DNA of 64,000 nucleotides from positions 32,716-96,715 of the forward strand of contig NZ_LAHA01000034.1 in the NCBI RefSeq assembly GCF_002608075.1, read 5' to 3'. Origin of the DNA: Nostoc linckia z4 (lineage in GTDB: Bacteria > Cyanobacteriota > Cyanobacteriia > Cyanobacteriales > Nostocaceae). Every line of letters starts with the position of its first letter. Within the stretch, counting starts at the first letter, position 1. Shown piece after piece: positions 17,470-26,961 of this stretch. A model generated the notes under the pieces. That model had not been told where the DNA came from. It saw only the letters and a program-made list of their open reading frames with translations, and ran no database searches. The translations under genes were made by a program, and so were the position numbers.

Positions 17470-20400
17470 TTACCTATATAACCAAACCCTGAGCAGTGAA
17501 AGCAGTTGTTCGGTATCTACAGGTTTGGTAATATAATCAGATGCGCCGGCTTCGATGCATTTTTCGCGATCGCCTGGCATGGCTTTGGCTGTTAAAGCGA
17601 TGATTGGTAAGGAACGAAATTGTGGTTGCTGGCGGATGGCGCGGGTGGTTTCGTAACCATCCATTTCTGGCATCATGATGTCCATCAAAACTATGTTGAT
17701 GTCGGGATTAGCTATCAGCTTCTCAATGCCATCTCTGCCATTTTCGGCAAACAGTACTTCCATGTGATAGCTTTCTAAAAAGCTAGTAATGGCAAAGATA
17801 TTTCTCAGGTCATCATCGACAATCAAAATTTTGCGATTGGCTAGCACTGGATCGGTTTGGTGCAGCTGTTCGAGTATTTGCCGCTTTGGTGCTGGCAGAT
17901 TTGCCTGGACGCGATGCAGAAACAAAGCTGTTTCGTCTAATAATCGTTCTGGCGATCGCACGTTTTTAATAATAATTGTCTCTGCTAGCCCCCGCAGTTG
18001 GGTTTCTTCTTGGCGACTGAGTTCTTTGCCTGTGTAGATGATTATTGGCAATTTCACTAGTCTGGGTTCTAGCTTGATTTGCTCAATGAGTGTAAACCCG
18101 GTCATGTCGGGGAGACCCAGGTCTAGTACCATACAATCAAAGTGCTGCGATCGCAATATTTCCAGTGCTTCTTTTCCTGTACCTACTGCTGTACTGTGGA
18201 CATCGCTATTACCAATGAGTTCGATAATACTTTGGGCTTGTATGGAGTCATCTTCTACTATTAAAAGATTTTTGACTTGACGCTCAATAAAGCTTTTAAT
18301 CTCAGTCAATACTTGATTGAGGGCTTCTGGAGAAACAGGTTTTTGGAGGTAAGTAATTGCTCCTAGCTTTAATCCCCGTTGCTGTCTTTCATCCACAGAC
18401 AAGATATGCACTGGGATGTGTCTGGTGCTGGGGTTATGTTTGAGACGATCCAGCACTGTCCAACCATCCATCTCTGGCATGTGGATATCTAGCATAATGG
18501 CGTTCGGCTCGAATTGTTGTGCTAGGGCTAGACCTTGTTTGCTTTGTAAGGCTACGATTCCTTTAAAGCCTTGCTGGCGTGCCATGTCTAGTAAGATGCG
18601 GGCGAATTTATCGTCATCTTCGATAATTAACAAAACGCGATCGCCTGATTCAATTGTTAGCCGGTCATCTGGAATTTCGCTGATGCTGGAAACCATCTTC
18701 GGCGATGGAGAAATATCTCCTTGAGAGGTAGTCCGGCTTTCAACCGTCACTACTTTTGGTATGGAGGGTGCTAATTTGGTAGGAACATTTTTAGGCTTTT
18801 CTGGTTTGCCTTCAAATTCAATTTGTGGCGTCGAAGGCTTTCTCGTTAGCGGTAAGTAGAGAGTGAAAGTACTTCCTGCGCCTGGTTGGCTGATTAGTTC
18901 AATCCTGCCACCTAAAAGTTGAGCTAATTCACGACTGATGGATAAGCCTAAGCCAGTTCCGCCATACCTGCGGCTAGTTGTGCCGTCTGCTTGCTGGAAT
19001 GCCTCGAAAATAATTTTTTGTTTTTCTGGTGGAATGCCAATGCCGGTATCGCTAACTGCAAAAGCGATGGTGGGTTGTTCCCCTGGGGCTACTTCAACCA
19101 TACTAATTTGTAACTTCACCCCTCCCTGTTGAGTAAACTTAAAGGCGTTAGCTAAAAGATTTTTTAATACTTGTTGCAGACGCTTGGAGTCGGTAGAAAT
19201 TACTGGGGGTAATTTGTCGTCTAGTTCAATGGCGAAACTGAGTTTTTGATTTTCGGCAAGTTGACGGAAAGTATGCTCTACAGATGTCTGTAAATCCGCA
19301 AAGGCCAGTTGCTCAATTTCTAGGGAAATTGTACCAGACTCAATTTTTGCCAAATCTAAAATATCATTAATTAATTCGAGTAAATCAGTTCCAGCAGAGT
19401 AGATTGTGCGGCTATACTCTACCTGTTTTTCGGTTAAATTATTCAGAGAATTATCTGATAGCAGTCTTGCTAAAATTAACAAGCTGTTTAGCGGTGTCCG
19501 TAACTCGTGGGACATGTTCGCCAAAAATTCTGATTTATATTTGGAAGATAGTGCCAGTTGGTCGGCTTTTTCTTCTAATGACTTCCTAGATTGCTCGATT
19601 TCCCGATTTTTGCGGGCAACTTCCTGATTTTGCATTTCTAGAAGTTCTGCTTTTTCTTCTAGTTCTTCGTTGAGTTGCTGCAATTCTTCGTTGGACTGCT
19701 TGATAAGAAATTGTGATTCTTGTAATTTTTGGGCTTGTTCTTCTAGTAGTTGATTACTTTGTTGTAGTTCTTCTTGCTGACTTTGCAGTTCTTCTGTTAA
19801 AGCAACAGATTCGGCTAGTAGTTGCTGAGTTTGTAATTGTGAAGCGATGTTATTTAAAAATACACCCAAAATTTCACTTAATTGCTCTAGAAATGTCAGG
19901 TGTAAGTCTTTAAAAGGTGCAAAGGCAGCAAGTTCAATGACTGCATTTACCTGGTCTTCAAATATTATGGGCAATACAATGATATTTAGCGGTGGAGCTT
20001 CTCCCAAGCCAGAACTAATGCGGATATAATCGCTGGGAACTCCAGTTAAGAGAATTCTTTGTTTTTCTAGGGCGCATTGTCCCACCAATCCCTCGCCCAA
20101 GCGAAACTGATTTGCCAAGTTTTTCCGCTCTTGATAAGCATAACTACCCAACAACTTCAGCACTGGCTCATCGTTGATTGAGTCCATAACATAAAAAACG
20201 CCAGCGGACGCCCCAACTAAGGGAGCGAGATTCGACAATATCGTCCGAGATACACTTTCTAAATTTCGCTGCCCTTGAAGCATTTGGGTAAATTCAGCCA
20301 AATTAGACTTGAGCCAGTTTTGCTCGTCGTTTTTTTGAGTTGTGTAGCGCAGATTGGCGATCATTTGGTTGAAGGTGCGCTTCAGTACGCCAATTTCATC

Positions 20401-21117
20401 TTCGCGATCGCTTTCTGGCAAATTTACCGATAAATCCCCATCGGCCACCTTTTGCACTAACTGAGAAACTCGCCTCAGCGGTAGTGAAATGTGTCTGGTG
20501 AGAATAATTCCAATCAAAACTAAGATTGCAGCAAATAAAGGAATACTATAAACAATAGTCGCCAGTGTTTGGCGAGCCGCTAACTGTGCCCGCTCAGAAC
20601 GCTGCTTGAGAAGTACATTTTCTTCATTTTTTATTGCCTGGAGTAGTTTTTGGATTCTATCCATCAACTGCTTGCCCCTGTCTGTGGCAACAGCTTCCTG
20701 GGCAACTTCTAAGCCTTGGTTCTGTCGTAAGTCAATGACATTTTTCATTACAGCCATCCTCTCGGTTAGGAGTGGCTCTAACATATTCAACCGATTTTGT
20801 TGGTTGGGGTTATCTAGTGTTAATTTTTGAAGTTCCTTGAATGTTTGATTCAGCGATTGCATAGCAGCGTTATATGGTTCTAAATAACGCTGTTCTCCAG
20901 TAATAATGTAACCACGTTGCCCAGTCTCGGCTTTTGTCAGTTGTAAGTTTAGGTCTTCAATCTGACTTAATACCTGATAAGTATGGTTTTCTTTGCGCGA
21001 AGTTTCAATTAATTCATTGGTACTTTGATAGGAGATTAGACCAATTGAGGTCAGAATTGCTACGCTTAAGGTAAAACCTGCCCCAATTTTGGTTCCAATC
21101 TTCAAACGGTTCAACAT
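17470..21117 (-). CDS. CHASE3-HAMP-GAF hybrid histidine kinase with three receivers
   Basis: 1215 aa. A TM segment (about 11-30) is followed by a CHASE3 extracytoplasmic domain (KAETGQRGYIITGEQRYLEPY) and a second TM (about 187-207). HAMP (LPLRRVSQLVQKVADGDLSV), GAF (about 270-420) and a long coiled coil come next. The kinase core has SHELRTPLNSLL (His about 537), NLLANAFKFT, DTGIGIPPEKQ and GTGLGLSIS. Three receivers then follow: MLDIHMPEMDG/LQKPV, VLDLGLPDMTG/IIKN and LMDIMMPEMDGYETTRAI/TKPVD. Each keeps its Asp and Lys. This layout is common in cyanobacterial stress or phosphorelay kinases; the ligand is unknown. The output could be the CheR protein downstream or a separate regulator. The 419-bp spacer to 21537 has no gene. 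Confidence 0.95.
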   Translation of the reverse strand: MLNRLKIGTKIGAGFTLSVAILTSIGLISYQSTNELIETSRKENHTYQVLSQIEDLNLQLTKAETGQRGYIITGEQRYLEPYNAAMQSLNQTFKELQKLTLDNPNQQNRLNMLEPLLTERMAVMKNVIDLRQNQGLEVAQEAVATDRGKQLMDRIQKLLQAIKNEENVLLKQRSERAQLAARQTLATIVYSIPLFAAILVLIGIILTRHISLPLRRVSQLVQKVADGDLSVNLPESDREDEIGVLKRTFNQMIANLRYTTQKNDEQNWLKSNLAEFTQMLQGQRNLESVSRTILSNLAPLVGASAGVFYVMDSINDEPVLKLLGSYAYQERKNLANQFRLGEGLVGQCALEKQRILLTGVPSDYIRISSGLGEAPPLNIIVLPIIFEDQVNAVIELAAFAPFKDLHLTFLEQLSEILGVFLNNIASQLQTQQLLAESVALTEELQSQQEELQQSNQLLEEQAQKLQESQFLIKQSNEELQQLNEELEEKAELLEMQNQEVARKNREIEQSRKSLEEKADQLALSSKYKSEFLANMSHELRTPLNSLLILARLLSDNSLNNLTEKQVEYSRTIYSAGTDLLELINDILDLAKIESGTISLEIEQLAFADLQTSVEHTFRQLAENQKLSFAIELDDKLPPVISTDSKRLQQVLKNLLANAFKFTQQGGVKLQISMVEVAPGEQPTIAFAVSDTGIGIPPEKQKIIFEAFQQADGTTSRRYGGTGLGLSISRELAQLLGGRIELISQPGAGSTFTLYLPLTRKPSTPQIEFEGKPEKPKNVPTKLAPSIPKVVTVESRTTSQGDISPSPKMVSSISEIPDDRLTIESGDRVLLIIEDDDKFARILLDMARQQGFKGIVALQSKQGLALAQQFEPNAIMLDIHMPEMDGWTVLDRLKHNPSTRHIPVHILSVDERQQRGLKLGAITYLQKPVSPEALNQVLTEIKSFIERQVKNLLIVEDDSIQAQSIIELIGNSDVHSTAVGTGKEALEILRSQHFDCMVLDLGLPDMTGFTLIEQIKLEPRLVKLPIIIYTGKELSRQEETQLRGLAETIIIKNVRSPERLLDETALFLHRVQANLPAPKRQILEQLHQTDPVLANRKILIVDDDLRNIFAITSFLESYHMEVLFAENGRDGIEKLIANPDINIVLMDIMMPEMDGYETTRAIRQQPQFRSLPIIALTAKAMPGDREKCIEAGASDYITKPVDTEQLLSLLRVWLYR

Positions 21118-21536
21118 TTTTAAAAAACAGTTAATTTCAATTTTTTGTAGTGTTTATCAATATTTAGATGCTCTTCCAGCTATTTAAATACTCTTTGCCA
21201 ATTTTTAGCAAATCATATCTGTTAATTTTTTTCATCTCAGTTCGGCTTCAGGACTCAATTTTGATTTATTGCATGATAAAATCATGCTTTTAGTCTCTCA
21301 AAACTAAGGTTTTAGTTTATCTAGAACTGAGTTGTTTTTTAGTTATTTATATATTAATGTTAGAAACTTTTTATCGATATTTTAACATCATAGCCTGATT
21401 AAGCCTTGAGACAGTATAACTTATTTCAAAAGAAGCAACCACTTGATTTTTCAATTTATCCTCGCGGTGGATAATTAAATTTGAAACTGCGATTATAAAT
21501 TGAATATCCAATTTTCATCAAAAAAAGGTGGTTGTT
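21118..21536. other. Divergent spacer, no gene seen
   Basis: An AT-rich 419-bp region between the hybrid kinase (minus) and the small gene at 21537 (plus). It must hold both promoters, but I could not identify specific boxes with confidence. Confidence 0.5.
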
Positions 21537-21770
21537 ATGAGTGCAGTAATTGAGCTAGCAAGACCAAAATTTTGCCAAGGACAAAAGGTAGAATTTATTG
21601 GTGGATTAGGAACCATAATACAATGTTGTCGTAACTCTGGAAATTGGTCATATCTTGTGGAAATGGAAATGGGTATAGAACCAGAAATGGGCAGAATTGG
21701 TTGTGAGACTACTATTTTACTATTTGAAACAGATATTATTTTACTCGAAGACTACCCCCTTGCAGCTTAG
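21537..21770 (+). CDS. Small conserved hypothetical protein
   Basis: 77 aa. The sequence (FCQGQKVEFIGGLGTIIQCC, WSYLVEMEMGIEPEMGRIG, TTILLFETDIILLED) looks like a small all-beta, SH3-like barrel, with hydrophobic strands alternating with turns and no membrane segment. I know no function. ATG 21537 is preferred over GTG 21528 because an AAAAGGTGG ribosome-binding site sits just upstream. A stem-loop follows at 21806. Confidence 0.65.
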   Translation: MSAVIELARPKFCQGQKVEFIGGLGTIIQCCRNSGNWSYLVEMEMGIEPEMGRIGCETTILLFETDIILLEDYPLAA

Positions 21771-21805
21771 GATTTTAGGATGTCATGATTGTTTTGCAAG
21801 GCTCA

Positions 21806-21836
21806 AATCCCCGACTTATCTAAAAAGCCGGGGATT
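21806..21836. terminator. Bidirectional hairpin between convergent genes
   Basis: AATCCCCG (21806-21813) and CGGGGATT (21829-21836) form a perfect 8-bp stem with a 15-nt loop in the gap between two convergent genes. AAATCCCC-type stems are also a dispersed repeat (another near 62490-62520), so the terminator role is inferred from position. Confidence 0.6.
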
Positions 21837-21861
21837 GAAATAGATGAGATTAGACATTTGC

Positions 21862-22722
21862 TTAGAGGTTATTAATCACCTGGCGATCGCCTTGAATAGA
21901 CTCAGGTACGGATTGCTCATAAATCCGAAAGTTTTGAATCTTGTTACTCTCTAAAATAGCCCTTGCACCTGCCATATAGATATCAGTAGCATTTAGAAAT
22001 ACAATAAAATTGCCAAGATTCACTTGATGTTCGTAATATTTGGCTAAATCTTCGGGAAATTCTAAAGGATAATAGTTATTTTTAGTCATTACAGAAACTT
22101 GACTCATGGGAAAGCCAGCTGTTTGAAGTTCTGTAAGTGCTGTTTCTAGATGTTGACGCTGACAAAAAATACCAACTCCATATTTATAGCGACTTTTGGG
22201 GGATAAATATGGCTGATAAATACCCCGGTGTTGAATGCTGTGGCGATTAAAAATCCTCTGAGCAAAATGAATTTCGGTTTCTGTACCTGTTACTATGACC
22301 AAATAGTAACCTTGGAAAACTAAATCGCTATAAACCCGCGCTTGTCCCTCAGGAATTCCCAAAGGTAGTAACGCACCAGCCAAATTTCCGGCGCGTATGC
22401 CGATCGCACCACCTATTATGGTGGTAGCGATGGTTGCTGCCTCTGCTCCGGCTACCATGACTGGGCCCATACCAGGAATTGCCAGCTGAGTGATACCGCT
22501 AACAAGACCGCCTAATGTACCACCAGTGGATTCCTCAGATGCCTTGCCAGCAACTTCTCTAGCCTTGACAGCGGCAATCTCACTTTGTTCTTCCGCCTTG
22601 CGCGCAATTACAGAAACTTTGTGCATTGGAAAGTTTGCAGCTTGTAGTTCCTGGAGTGCCAATTTTGCTTCTGAACATTTAGCGAAAATTCCGATAAATT
22701 TCCGCTCTTTTTCTAATGTCAT
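21862..22722 (-). CDS. Duplicated general-stress-protein (YflT-like) domain protein
   Basis: 286 aa. Two related halves begin KFIGIFAKCSEAKLALQELQ...FPMHKVSVIAR and KYGVGIFCQRQHLETALTEL...FPMSQVSVMTK. This is the YflT/heat-induced stress protein type domain that folds from a beta-alpha-beta unit. Between them lies a glycine/alanine-rich hydrophobic hairpin (GGTLGGLVSGITQLAIPGMGP...ATIATTIIGGAIG), as in DUF1269-like proteins, which probably inserts into a membrane. The function is unproven, but homologues are linked to stress. It lies next to a GlsB-type membrane stress protein on the same strand. Confidence 0.85.
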   Translation of the reverse strand: MTLEKERKFIGIFAKCSEAKLALQELQAANFPMHKVSVIARKAEEQSEIAAVKAREVAGKASEESTGGTLGGLVSGITQLAIPGMGPVMVAGAEAATIATTIIGGAIGIRAGNLAGALLPLGIPEGQARVYSDLVFQGYYLVIVTGTETEIHFAQRIFNRHSIQHRGIYQPYLSPKSRYKYGVGIFCQRQHLETALTELQTAGFPMSQVSVMTKNNYYPLEFPEDLAKYYEHQVNLGNFIVFLNATDIYMAGARAILESNKIQNFRIYEQSVPESIQGDRQVINNL

Positions 22723-22776
22723 TTTAGTTGCTTTGATTCAAAATCATTCCTAATTTATTAACTAAACTCTGAACAA

Positions 22777-23055
22777 TTAAACAGCACTACGAGTTAGTAA
22801 TCCCCAAAGGAAAATTAACAGCATTGCACCCAGAACAGCAAATAAAATACTTCCCAGTGATAAAGCTCCTACAGATGCCGCCGCCGCCGAACTACTCCCC
22901 AACAAAACTTGGCCTAAATAACCGCCAACTACCGCTCCCAGAATTCCTAACACAATGGTGGAAACAATACCACCACCTTGAGTTCCTGGGTAGAAAAACT
23001 TAGCTAAAGCACCTGCAATTAAACCTAAAACTAGCCAAGCAATGATATTACCCAT
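22777..23055 (-). CDS. GlsB/YeaQ/YmgE family stress-response membrane protein
   Basis: 92 aa with three hydrophobic segments. The family signature is clear: MGNIIAWLVLGLIAGALAK...YPGTQGGG then STIVLGILGAVVGGYLG. A Ser/Ala-rich insert (GSSSAAAASVGALSLGS) precedes the last membrane helix. These transglycosylase-associated proteins are small inner-membrane proteins induced by stress, with no known enzymatic role. It is the first gene of a likely pair with the YflT-like gene (spacer 54 bp). Confidence 0.92.
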   Translation of the reverse strand: MGNIIAWLVLGLIAGALAKFFYPGTQGGGIVSTIVLGILGAVVGGYLGQVLLGSSSAAAASVGALSLGSILFAVLGAMLLIFLWGLLTRSAV

Positions 23056-23698
23056 AATCTTTCTCCCTGTGAAAATGTTGTTTTTTTGACATTTTTATAT
23101 TAAAATTTTTATGATAAGTTGCCGATCTATCTAGAGAACTAATATCAAAAATCTTCAGGCATTATTTGATGTTAGCTGTTCACCGTTGATGGTTGGGAGT
23201 TAACAGTCAACGCTTTAAGCAGAAATAGCCCCAAAAAGCAGAAGTCAGGTTTAAAGCCTTGCCTGTAAGAGACCATTTATCGAACAGAATTCAGGAGTCA
23301 GGAGTCAGAATTCAGTTGGTTATTCTGTATGACTGAAGGCGTCAGTCGTCAGAATTCAGCATTAATTCTGTACGACTGGGAGATGAATAACCGGGTTTAA
23401 AACCCCCACCAAATCTACAATTTGGTGGTCAACAAGAAAGTCGCGGGTTTGAATCCCCGACTGTAAGCGTTCGCTTTAGCGTCTCGTAGAGAAGCGTGAG
23501 CGAGTCTTCGATAGCGAGTACTCGGAGGTCGCGTATTGATTCTGACTCCTGTTAGCGGTAGCGGGGCGTTTAGCTCATTCTGACTTCTGAATTCTGACTC
23601 CTGAATTCTGAATTCTTCTTCAACAAATCTAGAAAAAATTAGATGTTCTAGTCAATTAAACAAGCTTAGAGTATTAAGAGCAATATTTTTTGAGCTTC
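23056..23698. other. Repeat-dense gene-free spacer before the MATE gene
   Basis: About 640 bp made largely of repeats: a GTTGAC-type fragment (about 23175-23215), a 29-bp near-perfect inverted repeat (23287-23315 against 23587-23615), a CCACCAAAT hairpin (23406-23428) and a CGTCTCGTAGAG palindromic element (about 23465-23510). No coding sequence is seen. Confidence 0.7.
23287..23615. repeat. 329-bp unit bounded by 29-bp inverted repeats
   Basis: The left arm (23287-23315) and right arm (23587-23615) consist of GAATTCAG and GGAGTCAG words and are reverse complements with 2 mismatches in 29. Between them lie further CAGTCGTCAGAATTCAG words and the CCACCAAAT-CTACA-ATTTGGTGG hairpin. It is non-coding. 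Confidence 0.75.
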
Positions 23699-25114
23699 AT
23701 GAATCACACAATCCATAGAGATAGATTAATATCTGAAATTAAACAATGTCTCTTATTAGCTGTTCCTTTGGCGACAGCACAGTTAGCTCAATCATCTACT
23801 GGATTTGTGGATACGGTAATGATGGGTTGGTTGGGAAGTGAGACTATTGCATCTGGAGGTTTGGGGGCTACACTCTTTACTTTTTTGCTTTTAATTACTA
23901 CGGGTATTGTCACTGCTGTTAGTCCTTTAGTTGCGGAAGCATACGGAGCCGGAAAGCCTCAAGAAGTAGGTAAGATTGTCCAACAAGGATTGGGAATATC
24001 TTTGTTATTGAGTATACCGATTGTAATAATACTTTGGAATGGGGGCGCTTTATTACTGTTATTGGGTCAGAATGCCGCCACAGTAGCATTAGCAGAAACT
24101 TATTTAAGAGCGATCGCATTTGGTTTTATCCCTGCTTTAGGCTTTGCTGTACTCAAAGGTTTTCTTTCTGCTGTGTCTCAACCGCAGTTAATTACCATCA
24201 CCGTTGTGTTAGGTACTTTGTTTAACATTACAGCTAATTATGTTTTGATGTTTGGCAAATTAGGACTACCTGCCTTAGGGCTAGCTGGCATTGGTTGGGC
24301 AAGCGCGTTATCACTTTGGAGTATGTTTATTGCTTTAGTAATTTATATATATAGCCAGCATCGATTTATAAATTACCGGATATTTGACACTGCATTTCAC
24401 TACACTTTTACCAAGGAAAATTACCGCATTTTTTGGCAAATTTTTCAAATTGGATTACCAATTGGCGGATTAATTGCAGTGGAAGGAGGACTGTTTACAG
24501 TTGTCACATTTTTAGTAGGACAAATAGGAACTACTTCCCTAGCTGCTCATCAAATCGCCTTGCAAACAGCTTCTATGTCTTTTCAGATTGCACTTGGTAT
24601 TTCTTTAGCAACAACCGTCCGTGTTGGACAATTAGCCGGAGAGCAAGATTTAATTGGTGTTCGCCTAGCTGGATATGTAGGTATTAGCTTGGGTGCTTTG
24701 TCTATGGCTATTGCAGGAATTATTTTTTGGTTCTTACCAAAGTCAGTTATTTCTCTTTACCTTGACATCAACAATCCTAATAATCAAGATGTAGTGAATT
24801 TGGCAATTAAATTACTTGTAGTAGCCGCCATTTTTCAAATTGTTGATGGCGTGCAAGTCACCGCAGCCGGAGCATTACGAGGCTTAAAAGATACGCGAAT
24901 TCCTATGTTAATTGGTATTTTTGCTTACTGGGCTATTGGTTTATCTATTGGTTATGCTTTGGGTATATGGTTAGGGTATGGAGCAATTGGTCTTTGGTGG
25001 GGGTTAGCAATTGGTTTAGTCAGTGCAGCTATAGTTTTAACTTGGCGGTTTAGCATTTTGCAATTTGTAAAACTTAAAATAGACAATTCAATTTCAATCT
25101 GTAATAAACAGTAA
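23699..25114 (+). CDS. MATE family multidrug efflux transporter
   Basis: A 471-aa polytopic inner-membrane protein with about 12 hydrophobic helices. The N-terminal half shows AVPLATAQLAQSSTGFVDTVMMGWLG and the second half GLPIGGLIAVEGGLFTVVTFLVGQIGTTSLAAHQIALQT, the duplicated MATE signature. VQVTAAGALRGLKDTRIPMLI near helix 11 is also typical (NorM branch). MATE proteins export drugs or metabolites in exchange for Na+ or H+; the substrate is unknown. I chose ATG 23699 (MNHTIHRDRLISE) over TTG 23690. It is monocistronic by position. Confidence 0.94.
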   Translation: MNHTIHRDRLISEIKQCLLLAVPLATAQLAQSSTGFVDTVMMGWLGSETIASGGLGATLFTFLLLITTGIVTAVSPLVAEAYGAGKPQEVGKIVQQGLGISLLLSIPIVIILWNGGALLLLLGQNAATVALAETYLRAIAFGFIPALGFAVLKGFLSAVSQPQLITITVVLGTLFNITANYVLMFGKLGLPALGLAGIGWASALSLWSMFIALVIYIYSQHRFINYRIFDTAFHYTFTKENYRIFWQIFQIGLPIGGLIAVEGGLFTVVTFLVGQIGTTSLAAHQIALQTASMSFQIALGISLATTVRVGQLAGEQDLIGVRLAGYVGISLGALSMAIAGIIFWFLPKSVISLYLDINNPNNQDVVNLAIKLLVVAAIFQIVDGVQVTAAGALRGLKDTRIPMLIGIFAYWAIGLSIGYALGIWLGYGAIGLWWGLAIGLVSAAIVLTWRFSILQFVKLKIDNSISICNKQ

Positions 25115-25377
25115 CGTGAAATTTCAACACAAAGGAGCCGAAATCGGTTCACTCATCTCTGAAAAACGCTCATAGTCTGAACTTCGATGATGGTATCGCT
25201 AAAAATCCTTTGTTAATGGGCTTTCTTGCTGATGATATTCGGAGTAATGGCCGCATACTGTGTAGGAGTTAAGGTTCCCAAGCGAACATCTACTTGTTTG
25301 GGAATAATAAAACTATGCGAGCAGAATATGTATAGTAATTTTGAACACATTAAAAGCCATACGAATAAACTGTCGCA
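25115..25377. other. Spacer with possible gene remnant
   Basis: There is no confident gene. On the minus strand, 25213-25350 keeps a 45-codon open frame starting ATG whose second half (VRLGTLTPTQYAAITPNI) reads like real protein, so it could be the tail of a lost gene. TTCCCAAG...TTTGGGAA (about 25269-25300) can form a hairpin. Confidence 0.35.
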
Positions 25378-25602
25378 ATGAAACAATTGATACTTGTATT
25401 AGGAGTAGGAATTTTACTTATACCTGTGAAGGTAACTTGCGGTTCTCCTGGTGCAGCCTGCGCTCAACCACCACTTCCTGGAACCAACAGTCAAGTTAGA
25501 TATTACTACGAATATGAACCACTGGGTGTAATGCTAATAGAGTTAGTGATTCAGAAAAACTTGCCGTTTTATTACTTCAGTGGAACTGAGGATGTATACT
25601 GA
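25378..25602 (+). CDS. Small secreted hypothetical protein
   Basis: 74 aa. The N-terminus MKQLILVLGVGILLIPVKVTCG is a signal-peptide-like hydrophobic stretch, possibly lipoprotein-like since a Cys follows, though no canonical lipobox is visible. The remainder is short and Pro/Tyr-rich (PPLPGTNSQVRYYYEYEPLG). I do not recognise it. It stands alone between a MATE exporter and a convergent phosphatase gene. The gap that follows (25603-25880) contains only a palindromic GCGTTGGCGTTAGCTTCGC-type repeat. Confidence 0.5.
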   Translation: MKQLILVLGVGILLIPVKVTCGSPGAACAQPPLPGTNSQVRYYYEYEPLGVMLIELVIQKNLPFYYFSGTEDVY

Positions 25603-25880
25603 GTTAAAAATATGATTAGTTAATCCTAAGCCTTGTTTCGGGGTGGTTATTTTGTATTGGTGGGATTGTGTTAAGCAATTTCCCTTTTGGAGATGTTACG
25701 CGTTGGCGTTAGCTTCGCTATACTGCGTAAACGCGTAGCGTGTCGCTTGCGACTCAGCCTCTGAGAACGAGAATCGCTTTTGGTAAAAATTTAATCATCA
25801 AAATCAATAATCAGTCCAGTAGTTACAATTCCATTGGGATTAATAATTGGACTTTAGGGATAAGTACACCTGTTACCAGG

Positions 25881-26885
25881 CTAAATTTCCAATTCCTTCA
25901 TGATTTGCAACCACTTATCTGGTGTCGGCAGGGCTTGTTGGAGAAGTTTGCTTGTCAGATTGCTAGCATTAGCTTGATATAGTAGGGTGGCATAGCTAAA
26001 ACAACGAGCTGGTTTTTTGAACCCATCGTTACCATAAACAGAAATCAATTCCGCCAATTTTTCCTCTACTTTCAAGATTATTTTGGGAGCAAGGGCAAGT
26101 AAATCGTACATCCACTGTTCCTTCTGGGCAATAAAAGCCGATAATTCTGAATTTGTAGAATTTCTAAACTCATCACAAATTGCCTGAATTTTTTCCCACT
26201 TATAACTACCCCAGGGTTTAGCCTTCATCACTGGCAATTGCCATTTAACTATCTCTTCTTGCCAATAGTCTTTAGCTGCTTGTACTTGAACAATTTCAAA
26301 ACTAGGTAAAATTATGGCTGTCAATGTCCCACCATGACAGGCTCCAGTATCAATACCGTAGGTTTTTTGGGGAATTATGAGGGGATTATCTCCAACAACG
26401 CGATGACCAAAAATTACTGGCTTAACACCAGTATATAACTGACTCCAAGAAGTATCTCCGTAGCGTTTTCCCAGGTGTTTTTCACCCGCAGTGCAACCAC
26501 ATAAAACCTCTTCCTTTTGTTCCTCAATGGGTATACCATCTTCCACCGCAGCATGAACGAAAATTGCCGATTCGGTTTCATGATAATAGGGTAGATGACT
26601 AATCCATTCTAAAAATTCGTTATAGCTGTCGCCAAACTGTAATTTGACAATTTCCTGGGAGTAGGAAAGAGTTTGCCTGAGATGTTTGCGTTCGTGATTA
26701 CCCATCAATACGATGGTATTAGGACGATTTTTGAGAAAGTCATACACCTTGACTGAATCAGCCCCCCGATCCACAATATCTCCCAAGGAAACTAAACAAT
26801 CTTCTTCTGTAATTTCTACTTTGGCTAATAGTTGAAGCAGTTCTGCATAGCAACCATGAATATCGCCAACTACAATTGTTCGCAT
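25881..26885 (-). CDS. PPP-type metallophosphoesterase (serine/threonine phosphatase-like)
   Basis: A 334-aa cytoplasmic metal-dependent phosphatase. The PPP/ApaH metal ligands are all present near the N-terminus: GDIHGC (8-13), GDIVDRG (35-41), GNHE (63-66), FVHAAV (about 110) and GHRVVG (about 160), then GIDTGACHGG. The C-terminal 130 aa is a helical extension not found in minimal phosphatases, of unknown role. Substrates may be phosphoproteins or dinucleoside polyphosphates. The start at 26885 directly encodes MRTIVVGDIHG. It is divergent from the SLOG-like gene, with a GTAGTATA repeat region between them. Confidence 0.92.
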   Translation of the reverse strand: MRTIVVGDIHGCYAELLQLLAKVEITEEDCLVSLGDIVDRGADSVKVYDFLKNRPNTIVLMGNHERKHLRQTLSYSQEIVKLQFGDSYNEFLEWISHLPYYHETESAIFVHAAVEDGIPIEEQKEEVLCGCTAGEKHLGKRYGDTSWSQLYTGVKPVIFGHRVVGDNPLIIPQKTYGIDTGACHGGTLTAIILPSFEIVQVQAAKDYWQEEIVKWQLPVMKAKPWGSYKWEKIQAICDEFRNSTNSELSAFIAQKEQWMYDLLALAPKIILKVEEKLAELISVYGNDGFKKPARCFSYATLLYQANASNLTSKLLQQALPTPDKWLQIMKELEI

Positions 26886-26913
26886 AACTCCAGTTCAATC
26901 GAATAAATTTATT

Positions 26914-26941
26914 GTAGTATATACACTACAAAAGTAGTATA
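26914..26941. promoter_or_regulatory. Possible operator between divergent genes
   Basis: GTAGTATATACACTAC (26914-26929) is a near-palindrome, and GTAGTATAC recurs at 26934. This repeat cluster sits in the 76-bp gap between the divergent phosphatase and SLOG-like genes, where both promoters must be. No regulator can be assigned. Confidence 0.3.
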
Positions 26942-26961
26942 CGGGCAAAAGTTGTGAAGAT

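Noticed and set aside
25740..25982. Plus-strand 80-codon frame
   Set aside because: Overlaps the 3' end of the phosphatase gene antisense and begins in a dispersed palindromic repeat.
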